A DNA stretch of 64,000 nucleotides from Candidatus Puniceispirillum sp. (GCA_016778895.1 JADHOR010000007.1:35534-99533); one strand, 5' to 3'; counted from the stretch's first letter, positions 51,919 to 59,990 are shown. Program-made: numbers and translations. The notes: generated by a model not told the origin, from the sequence alone.

Positions 51919-52104
51919 TTATTGTTTGAAAGGTTTCACTAAAAACAAGGCAATCACGCCAGCGCCCAGCGCAGCAATGGTCAATAATAAAGGTGTGTGC
52001 CAGTTTTCTGGAGTAGTAATAAAGAATGCAAAAAACAGCCCAACAAACACCAGTAAAAAATTATAAATTGGGCTGTCTTTAAATTTGTGGTCGGGGTTTT
52101 TCAA
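51919..52104 (-). CDS. Small two-span membrane protein, unknown
   Basis: A 61-residue ORF with two clear hydrophobic helices, FLLVFVGLFFAFFITTP (about 16-32) and LLLTIAALGAGVIALFLV (about 39-56), flanked by charged residues. It would start at TTG 52104 with AGGGTG upstream; the frame stays open further upstream without a start codon. No family is recognised. It lies downstream of the GFA gene on the same strand, 50 nt away. Composition looks protein-like, but reality is only moderately supported. Confidence 0.5.
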   Translation of the reverse strand: MKNPDHKFKDSPIYNFLLVFVGLFFAFFITTPENWHTPLLLTIAALGAGVIALFLVKPFKQ

Positions 52105-52154
52105 ATTAACACCCTGATCCTTTTTGGTAACTGCCGCGGTCGAAGCAAAATTAT

Positions 52155-52565
52155 TTATTTTTTTGGTGGTCGTTTTTCGAAGACTGGAAGGCCATCTGGC
52201 AAGTGATGAAATGGTTGGATATCACAAGTGAAAATAGCTGCTTGTGCTGAGAATGCTGACGGGTCATCAAGTGTCCCAACTTTTACAATCATTGAGTTTG
52301 GACGAGCGGGGCTCTCGGTTCCCATCGCCGTTCCGCATTTTTCACAAAAATGTCTAGTGACAGGCGTCTCAAGATCGGCTCTCGCAAACTTTTTTGGGTT
52401 CCCATCTACGTAGCGAAATGCATTTTTAGGAAACACCATAACAATGTTTGGGTTGCCGCCAGTGATATACTGGCATTCTCGGCAGTGACACTGGAATGCA
52501 GCCTCGGCTTGCCCATCAATTTCATACTTAAGGCTTCCGCAATAGCATCGTCCTGTGGTTTTCAT
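52155..52565 (-). CDS. GFA (Mss4-like, DUF636) zinc-binding family protein
   Basis: A 136-residue protein of the glutathione-dependent formaldehyde-activating family. Zinc ligands are visible as GRCYCGSLKYEI near residue 5, FQCHCRECQYITGG near 30 and HFCEKCGTAMGTESPAR near 90. Despite the name, most members have no shown enzymatic activity. The ATG at 52565 follows AAGAGGATCCAAGG; the longer frame to 52697 adds 44 unconserved residues. Divergent from the SDR gene at 52748. Confidence 0.92.
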   Translation of the reverse strand: MKTTGRCYCGSLKYEIDGQAEAAFQCHCRECQYITGGNPNIVMVFPKNAFRYVDGNPKKFARADLETPVTRHFCEKCGTAMGTESPARPNSMIVKVGTLDDPSAFSAQAAIFTCDIQPFHHLPDGLPVFEKRPPKK

Positions 52566-52747
52566 CCTTGGATCCTCTTCTTCGCACCATAGACTTTGAC
52601 ATATAACTGCGTTAAAGCAAAAGTGAAATGTTGAAGTTAAAAAATGAGGGCGTTGGGAGTTTGATCTTATTGCTTGTCGCGACTTTTTGGCCGGCAACGC
52701 AGAACAGGATGCCGGGGATTCCTTGATAATTCATTGGAGGCCTATCA

Positions 52748-53440
52748 ATGGCTCAGGACAAAAAAACATGTATTATTGTTGGTGCTGGTAGCGGCTTAAG
52801 TGCCTCTCTAGCAAGGATGTTTGCTGCAGAAGGTATGTCTATTGTCTTAGCAGCTCGCAATATCCAAAAATTAGATGGGCTGAGGGAAGAATTAAATTGT
52901 GAGTTGGTAAAATGTGATGCGACTCAAATTGATCAAGTAGAAAATTTATTTGCCTCCACTGATCAAATTTCAAAACAGCCTTCAATTGTGATTTACAATC
53001 CTTCAGCAAGAATTCGTGGCGACATTACAAGTCTCGACCCAGTTAAAACAAAATTAGCTATTGAGACAACTTGTTTTGGAGCTTTTTTAGTTGCTCAACA
53101 AGCTGCTATTCGAATGACAAAAAATGGTTTTGGAAGCATTTTCTTCACTGGTGCTTCTGCCGGAGTGAAGGGCTTTCCGAACTCTTCTGTATTTGCAATG
53201 GGAAAATTTGCCCTTCGTGGCCTAGCACAATCTCTTGCTAGGGAGCTGCAACCAAAAAATATTCACGTTGCGCACTTTGTTATTGATGGCGGCATATCCT
53301 CTGACTTTAGACCCGACCCTGGGGAGCAAACCCTTTTGAATCCCGACGAGATTGCGAAGACTTACCTTCATTTTTACCGACAAGATCGCAGTGCTTGGTC
53401 TTGGGAAATTGAACTGAGGCCTTGGGTTGAGAAATTCTAG
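52748..53440 (+). CDS. SDR-family oxidoreductase with Tyr-to-Phe active site
   Basis: A 230-residue Rossmann protein. The cofactor loop is CIIVGAGSGLSASLARMF (8-25) and the SDR core NNAG is altered to YNPSA (83-87). The active site retains Ser137 (FTGASAG) and Lys153 but Phe149 replaces the catalytic Tyr in VFAMGKFALRGLAQSLARE. Loss of the Tyr hydroxyl should impair classical SDR catalysis, yet the fold and the Lys are kept. TTGGAGG stands before the ATG. The DMT gene follows after 82 nt. Confidence 0.88.
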   Translation: MAQDKKTCIIVGAGSGLSASLARMFAAEGMSIVLAARNIQKLDGLREELNCELVKCDATQIDQVENLFASTDQISKQPSIVIYNPSARIRGDITSLDPVKTKLAIETTCFGAFLVAQQAAIRMTKNGFGSIFFTGASAGVKGFPNSSVFAMGKFALRGLAQSLARELQPKNIHVAHFVIDGGISSDFRPDPGEQTLLNPDEIAKTYLHFYRQDRSAWSWEIELRPWVEKF

Positions 53441-53522
53441 GGCTTGAGAGATTGTAAAGCATAGTAACTTACTAACTATGAATTGTCCAAGAACGGTCCC
53501 ACTATAAGTAGGTCTGATTATT

Positions 53523-54437
53523 TTGCTGATAAATGACATTCATAAAGAAAATTTTATTGGCCGCCTTTTGATGGTGTTGGCGATGGCAACATTTGCCGTC
53601 GAAGATAGTGTGATAAAATTTGTCTCATCCGCACTCCCAGTCGGGCAAATTCTTTTTCTTTTAGGACTCGGAGGAGCCTCAACATTTGCTGGGTTGGCTC
53701 TGATCCGAAGAAAAGAGGTATTTTCAAGAGATATTTTCAGTAAGCCGATGCATTTTCGCGTACTATCTGAAGTATCCGGGCGTGTTTTTTACTCATTTGC
53801 CCTCGCTTTGACACCTTTAACCTCAACCACAATGATCCTACAGGCAACTCCAATTGTTGTCGTAGTCGGTGCTGCTGTGTTGTTCAATGAACGAGTTAGC
53901 ACCCTGAGGTGGGCTGCCGTTTTACTCGGATTCCTCGGCGTTTTGATCATAGTTGATCCCGCTAGTGATAGCTTCTCATTCTCATCAATTTTGGCGGTAC
54001 TGGGAATGCTAGGTTTTGCGGGGCGAGACCTTGCCAGCAGGGCAGTGCCAAAATCACTAAATATATTGACCCTTGGAGTTCACGGCTTTATCTCGATTGC
54101 CTTTGCAGGCGCAGTCTTGAGCTTACTGCTTGCTGAGCCATTTATCTGGCCAGATTTCAGCTCTTGGCTCTACCTGCTTGCCGGTGTTTTGCTTGGAACA
54201 ATTGGATATAGTGCAATTGTCTCAGCAATGCGTATTGGCGAGGTGTCTGCAATTACACCTTTCAGATACTCAAGGATCATTTTTGGAGTGGCAATCGGTG
54301 TATTATTCTTTGGAGAGAATATCACATTAACTGCATCTATCGGGTGCGTGTTAATCGTTCTTTCTAGTTTAATTGTTCTACAGCTAAGTCGCCACAAAGA
54401 GGATCAGGACGATTTCAAAAGCGCAGACGAAGAGTAG
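53523..54437 (+). CDS. DMT-superfamily (EamA) transporter, paralog 3
   Basis: A 304-residue protein with two EamA repeats and ten hydrophobic segments: MATFAVEDSVIKFVSSALPVGQILFLLG at the start, LTPLTSTTMILQATPIVVVVGAAVLFNERVSTLRWAAVLLGFLGVLIIVDP, and MRIGEVSAITPFRYSRIIFGVAIGVLFFGE in the second half. It is recognisably related to, but more distant than, the two DMT proteins at 37.7 and 43.2 kb. The start is TTG at 53523 with little ribosome-binding support; the internal ATG at 53571 is an alternative. Charged tail KEDQDDFKSADEE. Confidence 0.87.
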   Translation: MLINDIHKENFIGRLLMVLAMATFAVEDSVIKFVSSALPVGQILFLLGLGGASTFAGLALIRRKEVFSRDIFSKPMHFRVLSEVSGRVFYSFALALTPLTSTTMILQATPIVVVVGAAVLFNERVSTLRWAAVLLGFLGVLIIVDPASDSFSFSSILAVLGMLGFAGRDLASRAVPKSLNILTLGVHGFISIAFAGAVLSLLLAEPFIWPDFSSWLYLLAGVLLGTIGYSAIVSAMRIGEVSAITPFRYSRIIFGVAIGVLFFGENITLTASIGCVLIVLSSLIVLQLSRHKEDQDDFKSADEE

Positions 54438-54454
54438 GGTAAGTTTGCGGGTCA

Positions 54455-54982
54455 TTAGAAAAGCTTCTTTTGGGGGTCGAGTTTTTTACACTCGCCATCA
54501 ATATCAAGCCCCTTAATTAATTTAGCTAAGCCTTTTTTGAATTCTGCATCTTTTGGGTTTTCAGTGAAAAGTGCGTCTTCTGTTTTAAACTCTTCAATCT
54601 CTATTTTACCTGTAATTTTGCCAGTTAGACGGTCAATACTGAGGTAAGCACTGCTAACGACAAACGGTAAATCAGATAAGATCTCAGTTGGGATAGCTCT
54701 TTTGTCTGCTTCTATGAGAGTGTCCGTAACCTTCAGACTTATTTGTTCATCCAATACACTATCTTTTATTGAAATCCGCTGCGAGAACTGTCTTCGCTCA
54801 GCCGTCATTTGTTCTTTCAAAAATTCGAGAATCATCATCGCTGCAAACGCGTCTTCTCCCTGTACTGAGCGGAAATCTACGTTCCAATAACCTTCACACA
54901 AAAGCTCGGCGTTGAGTTTCTCTGCCCAAGCCGTCTGGCTGAATAGGATCAGGAATATGGCTGTGAGTATGGTACGGGTCAT
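54455..54982 (-). CDS. Exported protein of unknown function
   Basis: A 175-residue protein with a clear Sec signal peptide (TILTAIFLILFSQTAWAEKL, cleavage after AWA at about 20). The mature part is acidic and of mixed alpha/beta appearance (ISIKDSVLDEQISLKVTDTL, YLSIDRLTGKITGKIEIEEF) with two Cys near its ends (LLCEGYW and GECKKL) that may form a disulfide. No family recognised. The first 62 nt are repeated at 63694-63755 in front of a short ORF. Convergent with the third DMT gene. Confidence 0.7.
   Translation of the reverse strand: MTRTILTAIFLILFSQTAWAEKLNAELLCEGYWNVDFRSVQGEDAFAAMMILEFLKEQMTAERRQFSQRISIKDSVLDEQISLKVTDTLIEADKRAIPTEILSDLPFVVSSAYLSIDRLTGKITGKIEIEEFKTEDALFTENPKDAEFKKGLAKLIKGLDIDGECKKLDPQKKLF
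54921..54982 (-). repeat. Direct repeat, copy A (signal-peptide coding)
   Basis: 62 nt encoding a signal peptide MTRT...TAWAE; copy B is at 63694-63755 in the same orientation and differs at about 9 of 62 positions by my hand alignment. Similarity stops just inside the mature protein. Confidence 0.8.
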
Positions 54983-54989
54983 CGCTACC

Positions 54990-55286
54990 TTAGCTGCTTA
55001 TCCAGTGGCCGAGCGGCAGCAGCTGCCCCAAAATCAACGGCATCGCCGGAGTCAGGATTTCACCATCCTTCGGCATAACGATGATCGCCAGATTTTCGTC
55101 CCTAGCAAATTTCTGTTCAAACCTGTCGCTTATAATCTCGTCAGGATTGTCAGCAGCCATAAAGACCCGGCCATCTGTATCAAGCTTCAGATTGGGAATG
55201 CCGGCAAAGATTGCGAGCGCAATCAACATTGTAGCAATTGCCATCTTGATCCTGTTGTTCACAACGAAATCAGCGAAACGTTCCAC
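54990..55286 (-). pseudogene. Truncated RND/MMPL-family exporter (N-terminal fragment)
   Basis: Open frame of 98 codons from a GTG at 55286 (GAGGG upstream). Residues 1-80 match the beginning of large RND-superfamily exporters: a cytoplasmic start ERFADFVVNNRIKMAIATML, membrane segment AIATMLIALAIFAGIPNL, then LKLDTDGRVFMAADNPDEI and FEQKFARDENLAIIVMP, where such proteins continue for 700 or more residues. Here the frame ends after LLPLGHWISS, so the transporter is missing. The break lies 7 nt before the exported-protein gene, pointing to a deletion or insertion at this junction. Confidence 0.8.
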
Positions 55287-55604
55287 ATGTCCCTCTTCGG
55301 ATTGGATGTCTTCCAGCCTTATGCTTTGGCTCCAGTTGGTGGGCTTGGCTCGAGCGCGGCCTAGCGTAAATGCTTGTTATCTAAGTCATACGAGAGTCAC
55401 ATGTCAACAGATGGTTGTTCCGGCACAAAATACGACGCCCGGTATTTACGGCCTGAGGTTCAAGGGCCATGGCCCAAGTTTCACGGACCACTGTCCAGAA
55501 GCCACGGACCTCGGACCGGGTTTACTGTGGGCGTTTCTTAGTCTGATTTGAACATTGTAACGGAGTTTGGTGATAGTCGTTCGAAGTGGCAAACAGGATA
55601 GCAC
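55287..55604. other. Intergenic region with possible degenerate coding remnant
   Basis: 318 nt without a convincing gene. The stretch around 55470-55540 is GC-richer than its surroundings, contains two CACGGACC copies (55478 and 55501 vicinity) and, read on the plus strand, gives FHGPLSRSHGPRTGFT, weakly similar to FRGPTPISYGSPTGVT from about 58153. Both may derive from one lost gene; the similarity is too short to be sure. Confidence 0.3.
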
Positions 55605-56801
55605 TCAAGCCGTCTGCTTTGTCTTAGTGCGTATTAACACCATAGCCATGATCGCCAGGTTGAAAAGGTTCCACAGAGCACCGTTCAAAAATGCTATTTT
55701 ATAGCTTCCAACCGAGTCATAAATAATACCCGAAAGCCAGCCACCAAGCGCCATTCCGAATACAGTCATCATCAAAACGAGACCAACTCTCTCTCCGGCT
55801 TCTTTTGCCGGCAAAAACTCTCGGACAATTATCGCGTAGGATGGCACAATGCCGCCCTGAGAAAGGCCAAAAATTGCGCTTACGATATAAAGTGACACGA
55901 CGCCATTAAAGGGTAAAAAGAACAAAACTGACAGCATTTGTAATGTGGAGCTCAGCATTAATGTTCTCACGCCACCAAGCTGGTCCGAGATGATACCAAA
56001 TGTCAGCCTACTAATGACCCCGCAAGCTAGCATTACCGAGAGGAGTTCAGCGCCAATCGCTGGCCCATAACCAAGGCCAACGCAATAGGCAACAATATGC
56101 ACTTGTGGCATTGACATAGCTACGCAACAACACACTCCAGCAATTCCAAGAAGCCATTGCAGGTTTCTGCCAGAAAGCTCAGTTTCATTTATTTTTTCAT
56201 CAATATCTTTTGCAACGCTGTTTACATTGCTAGCTAGTGGTCTTTCAGCCATCGCAAAGGACATTGGAATAGTTAAGACAACCACGATCACTCCTAGAAA
56301 GATATATATATCACGCCAACCACTCTCTATAAGCATTGGGGTTAAAAAGCTGGGCCAGATCGCACCTGACAGATAGTTGCCGCTGGCAATAATCGCCACT
56401 GCAATTCCACGCTTTTTTTTAAACCAATGTGAGGCATCGGCAATCAACGGTCCGAAGCCAACTGCAGTACCAACGCCCAGGCAAAAATGTATTACCGTTA
56501 GCTCGGTGATGCTTGTCGCCAGCGCTGCAAAAATAAAACTGCCGCTTATCAGAATACTCCCGCCCAAAAGCGCTTGAACAATACCAAATCTGTCCATTGT
56601 TCGGCCCAGCATAAAATTACCAATACCAAAGCCAATCATAGTAAATGTATAAGGAAGAACGGTTTCGGCACGACCGGAACTGAATTCTGTTTCAATTGCT
56701 GGCATTACCAAAACAATTGCCCAGATACCGACATTGGTGATAATGGCAATTGCCAGCGCAAGTCCAAGCCTTCGCCATGATTTCGGCGTGTCAGTGGTCA
56801 T
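55605..56801 (-). CDS. Major facilitator superfamily transporter
   Basis: A 398-residue inner-membrane protein with twelve hydrophobic segments. The MFS loop-2/3 signature is GNFMLGRTMDRFGIVQALLGGSI near residue 56 (GxxxDRxG form), and WFKKKRGIAVAIIASGNYLSGAIWP near 128 resembles oxalate/monocarboxylate-type MFS proteins. The middle loop NVNSVAKDIDEKINETELSGRN is cytoplasmic. Substrate unknown; organic acids are likely from the subfamily look. No partner genes. Confidence 0.9.
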   Translation of the reverse strand: MTTDTPKSWRRLGLALAIAIITNVGIWAIVLVMPAIETEFSSGRAETVLPYTFTMIGFGIGNFMLGRTMDRFGIVQALLGGSILISGSFIFAALATSITELTVIHFCLGVGTAVGFGPLIADASHWFKKKRGIAVAIIASGNYLSGAIWPSFLTPMLIESGWRDIYIFLGVIVVVLTIPMSFAMAERPLASNVNSVAKDIDEKINETELSGRNLQWLLGIAGVCCCVAMSMPQVHIVAYCVGLGYGPAIGAELLSVMLACGVISRLTFGIISDQLGGVRTLMLSSTLQMLSVLFFLPFNGVVSLYIVSAIFGLSQGGIVPSYAIIVREFLPAKEAGERVGLVLMMTVFGMALGGWLSGIIYDSVGSYKIAFLNGALWNLFNLAIMAMVLIRTKTKQTA

Positions 56802-56995
56802 TTTTTCATGTAGCCGGTGTCATTTAGACTTTTAGTATCGAGATGATTAAAAACTAATTTGTTTTTGGGGCAATTTTTTAGTTTCAGAAGTAATAAATAA
56901 AAGTCTTCTAACTGTACCTTTGCAATGCTGAATTTTAGTTTTTTTAGATACTATAAATCCAGCAATTGGTGACTCACCCATCAAAGGGTCTGACA

Positions 56996-57085
56996 ATGAC
57001 GAAGCTTAATCCTGTGGTTAAAAAAACGATAGAAACTATCCGTAAAATAAGCCATAAAAAGCGGATAAATTACCTTCGACGTTAA
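56996..57085 (+). CDS. Putative 29-residue basic microprotein resembling the N-terminus of phosphogluconate dehydratase
   Basis: ATG at 56996 with AAAGGG ten bases upstream and TAA at 57083-57085. The product is strongly basic; residues 4-28 (LNPVVKKTIETIRKISHKKR then INYLRR) resemble by eye the start of 6-phosphogluconate dehydratase Edd (pattern NPxxxxxTxxIxxRSxxxRxxYL). No Edd body follows: the next codon is a stop and no continuation is found in other frames. It is either a remnant of a lost edd gene or an independent small protein. Confidence 0.4.
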   Translation: MTKLNPVVKKTIETIRKISHKKRINYLRR

Positions 57086-57155
57086 GATTGGATATCGGAC
57101 CTGTGCCCTCTAACTCGGTCCTTGGTTGATTAATCGTCAGTGCTTTTTAAAAACA

Positions 57156-57177
57156 AAGCCAGCGCAAAGGCTGGCTT
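57156..57177 (-). terminator. Intrinsic terminator after GYD gene (repeat copy 1)
   Basis: Stem AAGCCAGC (57156-57163) with GCTGGCTT (57170-57177), 6-nt loop; on the minus strand it is followed by TGTTTTT. It ends the GYD transcript 25 nt after the stop. Shares CCAGCGCAAA with hairpins at 57568 and 58016. Confidence 0.75.
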
Positions 57178-57201
57178 CATCGGAATGGTCCAGTCTTTTG
57201 G

Positions 57202-57525
57202 CTAAGCGCCGGGTGCGCGGTACGCTCCAGTAATCTTGTTTGCTTGACCAGCGATGTCGTTCATATCAATATATTCGAGTATCTCCAATTCATCTAAAGC
57301 CCCGGATGCAGCTACTAAAACTTTTACGGCTGCTGCGTTTTCGAAGCTCGAAACCTCTGCAACAACCGCTATATCGTACTTTCCCCTCAGGAATTGAAGA
57401 TCAATGAATTTACCACCGGATTTTTCTACCATCGCAGATATTGCAGCGCGCCGATCATCAGTTGGGTTTTTCAAAAAACCTGCAAGCCCAGTATTTGAGT
57501 ACTTTCCAAGAAATAAAAACTTCAT
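57202..57525 (-). CDS. GYD domain protein
   Basis: A 107-residue ferredoxin-like alpha/beta protein of the GYD family: MKFLFLGKYSNTGLAGFLKNPTDDRRAAISAMVEKSGGK, then the eponymous stretch as RGKYDIAVVAEVSSFENAAAVKVLVAASGAL. Members are small, usually dimeric, of unknown role. The ATG at 57525 has a very strong AAGGAGGAAAGG upstream; the open frame to 57561 is not needed. The family is frequent in this kind of marine genome next to stress genes; here it follows the cold-shock gene on the same strand, separated by its terminator. Confidence 0.88.
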   Translation of the reverse strand: MKFLFLGKYSNTGLAGFLKNPTDDRRAAISAMVEKSGGKFIDLQFLRGKYDIAVVAEVSSFENAAAVKVLVAASGALDELEILEYIDMNDIAGQANKITGAYRAPGA

Positions 57526-57567
57526 CCTTTCCTCCTTTTTTGCAGTGAAAGCTTGCCACAAAGAAAA

Positions 57568-57587
57568 GGCCAGCGCAAACGCTGGCC
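57568..57587 (-). terminator. Intrinsic terminator after cold-shock gene (repeat copy 2)
   Basis: Perfect 8-bp stem GGCCAGCG/CGCTGGCC with CAAA loop (57568-57587); on the minus strand TTTTCTTT follows. It lies 42 nt after the cold-shock stop. Confidence 0.8.
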
Positions 57588-57628
57588 CTAATATACAAGG
57601 TGCTTTTGTAGCTGATCTATTCAGAAGG

Positions 57629-57835
57629 CTACAATACCCGCAAGTTCACTGCTGAGGTTTTGCCGTTGCTGGCTGTTTCCAAGTCATATGAAATCTGCTG
57701 ACCTTCTGATAGGCCATTCAACCCTGAGTTTTGAACGGCGGTTATGTGCACGAAAACATCCTGTGACTTGTCTTCTGGTTCGATAAAGCCAAACCCTTTA
57801 TTGGAGTTAAACCACTTAATCATACCTTTGTTCAT
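57629..57835 (-). CDS. Cold-shock-domain protein (CspA family)
   Basis: A 68-residue single-stranded nucleic-acid-binding OB-fold protein. RNP1 is GFGFIEP preceded by KWFNSNK, RNP2 is DVFVHITAV, and GQQISYDLETASNGKTSAVNL completes the fold. AGGAGAAGATA before the ATG at 57835 is a good binding site. Several hundred gene-free bases upstream could accommodate the long structured leader usual for cold-shock mRNAs. Several csp copies per genome are normal. Confidence 0.96.
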   Translation of the reverse strand: MNKGMIKWFNSNKGFGFIEPEDKSQDVFVHITAVQNSGLNGLSEGQQISYDLETASNGKTSAVNLRVL

Positions 57836-58363
57836 TATCTTCTCCTATGAACCGTTGTTGGATAGCAACGCAAGTTCTTGAGAGAATTCATGAGGCTGTC
57901 CGAAGTCTCTGATATAACAGAGTGGGAGCGTGATGACAGGTTTTGAGAGATAAGTCTAGAGAATAACGCGTTAAAAATCTGCAACATCGTATCCTTGGTT
58001 AGGTTCAAAAAATAAGGCCAGCGCAAAGATTGGCGGAGTTCAGGGAGAAATTCGTTAGTTTCACAATTAACAAACCTAATGTGATGGGTTTCCGGCTGAG
58101 ATGGCGTAATTGTGTATTTTTTCGATCAAATGAAAGGTCTAAGCTCCGTGTTCCGTGGACCAACACCCATCAGTTATGGCTCACCAACCGGGGTTACTGA
58201 AGCATCGTCCTATTTCAGAATGATTGTGGTCAGAGATTGGGGGTGTTTGTTGTCAAAACCTTTTTTGCGGTATCGAAAGTGTTTAAATTGAAAAATGTTG
58301 CACGTTGTGATCTCCTTAAACCAAAGATTGAAAATTTTTTCTGAATAGCATGGGAGATGAAGG
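57836..58363. other. Gene-poor region csp / ABC transporter
   Basis: 528 nt. The left part is the leader/promoter region of the cold-shock gene; a degenerate copy of the CCAGCGCAAA hairpin lies at 58016-58034. The middle (58099-58290) has an open plus-strand stretch containing FRGPTPISYGSPTGVTEASS with no recognisable start or family. The right 70 nt are AT-rich and should hold the promoter of the dipeptide-type ABC operon. Confidence 0.4.
58016..58034. repeat. Degenerate copy 3 of the CCAGCGCAAA hairpin
   Basis: GGCCAGCGCAAA (58016-58027) is identical to 57568-57579 but the right arm is degenerate (GATTGGC), leaving GCCAG paired with TTGGC. On the minus strand TTATTTTTT follows, as in a terminator, yet no minus-strand gene lies to its right. 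Confidence 0.5.
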
Positions 58364-59944
58364 ATGAAAAAAGAGATAATATTGTTTTCGTCGCTATTCT
58401 TGGTCATGATGGCCGATGGTGCGGTGGCTAAAACACTCAATTGGGCTCGGGCGGGTGATAGTTTGACGATGGACCCACATGCGCAGAATGAAGGGCCAAC
58501 ACACGCTTTATCAAGCCAAATATATGAACCTTTAATTCAAAGAGATATGTCGGGCAAGCAGGTCGCCGCGCTTGCTACGGAATGGGGTCCAAGCAAGGAA
58601 AATCCAAATGTTTGGATCTTCAAACTCAGACAGGGTGTGAAGTTTCACGACGGCGCTGAATTTGACTCAGAGGACGTCGTTTTCTCGTTCAACAGGGCAA
58701 TGAGTCCTAATTCGGACATGAAAGAGTTGTTGTCTTCGGTGAAGGAGGTTAGGGCCGCCGGAAAATTCAGGTTTGAAATTGAAACCAATGGCCCCAACCC
58801 CATTATGGCCGCAAACCTCAATGACATCTACATAATGGACAAAGGGTGGGCCGAGAAAAATAACTCGTTGAAAGTACAGGATGTTAAAGGTGGCGAAGAC
58901 ACATTTGCTGCTAAAAATACGAATGGTACTGGCCCATACAAATTGATCAGTCGTGTTCCAGATAGCAAAACTGTTTTGGAAAAAAATAGTGATTATTGGG
59001 GTATCGGGCAGTTTCCATTGGAAATCACAAAAATAAATTACACGCCAATTAAAAATGCAGCAACTAGGGTGGCTGCGTTGCTCTCAGGTGAGGTTGATTT
59101 TATTCAGGACGTTCCAGTACAGGATTTAACGAGGGTCGATAATGATAGCGGTTTGAAGGTTATCAAGGCACCACAGAACCGCGTTATATTTCTCGGAATG
59201 AATCAAGGTTATGGAGATCTTAAAACTGACAACATTCAGGGTAAAAACCCTCTTGCTGATCTTCGTGTTCGACAGGCAATGAATATTGCAATAAACCGCA
59301 CAGCAATTCAAAAAATTGTTATGCGCGGGCAATCAATTCCGGCTGGTGTGGCCATGCCACCGTTTGTAAATGGTTGGACTAAGCAACTAGACGCTATTCC
59401 ATCGAGTAATTTAAATGATGCAAAGGCATTAATGGCAGCGGCGGGCTATGGTGATGGTTTTAATATCACGCTAAATTGCCCAAACGATCGTTACATAAAT
59501 GACGAAGCAATTTGCCAAGCCGTAGTGGGCATGTTTGGTCAGATTGGTATAAAAGTGAATTTGGACGCAAAACCAAAAGCACAACATTTTCCGCTGATTG
59601 GCAAGTTGGAGACAGATTTCTACATGCTCGGTTGGGGAGTTCCAACATATGACTCAGAGTATATTTTCAACTTCTTGGTTCACACGAAGGGTGATAAGCG
59701 TGGGTCATGGAATGGAACACGTTATTCAAACTCTGAGATTGATAAGAAAATTGTCAGTCTCGCTTCACAGACTGATTTGAAAAAGCGCGATGCCATCATT
59801 GCAGAAATTTGGGCGCAGGTTCAGCGAGATCTTCTTTATTTGCCAATTCATCATCAGGTCTTGAATTGGGGTATGGCGAAAAAAGTTCAAACATCTGTTT
59901 CACCAGATGATCGAGCGCGCTTCAAATATTTTACAATCAAATAG
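58364..59944 (+). CDS. ABC transporter substrate-binding protein, family 5 (dipeptide/opine type)
   Basis: Periplasmic binding protein of 526 residues. Signal peptide IILFSSLFLVMMADGAVAK with cleavage at about residue 22. SBP_bac_5 landmarks: LNWARAGDSLTMDPHAQNEGP, SQIYEPLIQRD, NVWIFKLRQGVKFHDGAEFDSEDVVFSFNRAM near 85-115, NGTGPYKLISR near 190, DLRVRQAMNIAINRTAI near 300 and FYMLGWGVPTYDSEY near 415. Substrates of the family are peptides, opines, nickel or sugars. GGGAGATGAAGG gives a good binding site. First gene of a four-gene import operon. Confidence 0.95.
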   Translation: MKKEIILFSSLFLVMMADGAVAKTLNWARAGDSLTMDPHAQNEGPTHALSSQIYEPLIQRDMSGKQVAALATEWGPSKENPNVWIFKLRQGVKFHDGAEFDSEDVVFSFNRAMSPNSDMKELLSSVKEVRAAGKFRFEIETNGPNPIMAANLNDIYIMDKGWAEKNNSLKVQDVKGGEDTFAAKNTNGTGPYKLISRVPDSKTVLEKNSDYWGIGQFPLEITKINYTPIKNAATRVAALLSGEVDFIQDVPVQDLTRVDNDSGLKVIKAPQNRVIFLGMNQGYGDLKTDNIQGKNPLADLRVRQAMNIAINRTAIQKIVMRGQSIPAGVAMPPFVNGWTKQLDAIPSSNLNDAKALMAAAGYGDGFNITLNCPNDRYINDEAICQAVVGMFGQIGIKVNLDAKPKAQHFPLIGKLETDFYMLGWGVPTYDSEYIFNFLVHTKGDKRGSWNGTRYSNSEIDKKIVSLASQTDLKKRDAIIAEIWAQVQRDLLYLPIHHQVLNWGMAKKVQTSVSPDDRARFKYFTIK

Positions 59945-59955
59945 GTAGACGGAAT

Positions 59956-59990
59956 AGAGAAGGTCCCTCTATCGAGACGGGATCTTCTCT
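59956..59990 (+). promoter_or_regulatory. Intercistronic stem-loop between binding-protein and permease genes
   Basis: Twelve-bp stem (one G-T pair): AGAGAAGGTCCC at 59956-59967 with GGGATCTTCTCT at 59979-59990, 11-nt loop. It starts 11 nt after the binding-protein stop and has no T-run. Such hairpins protect the upstream binding-protein mRNA and lower downstream expression in ABC operons. Confidence 0.7.

Larger units (their letters stand above)
56802..57201. other. Intergenic region MFS / GYD
   Basis: 400 nt. It contains an AT-rich MFS promoter region (56830-56950), the 29-codon ORF at 56996-57085 and, near its right end, the terminator of the GYD gene (57156-57177). Nothing else is recognised. 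Confidence 0.5.
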
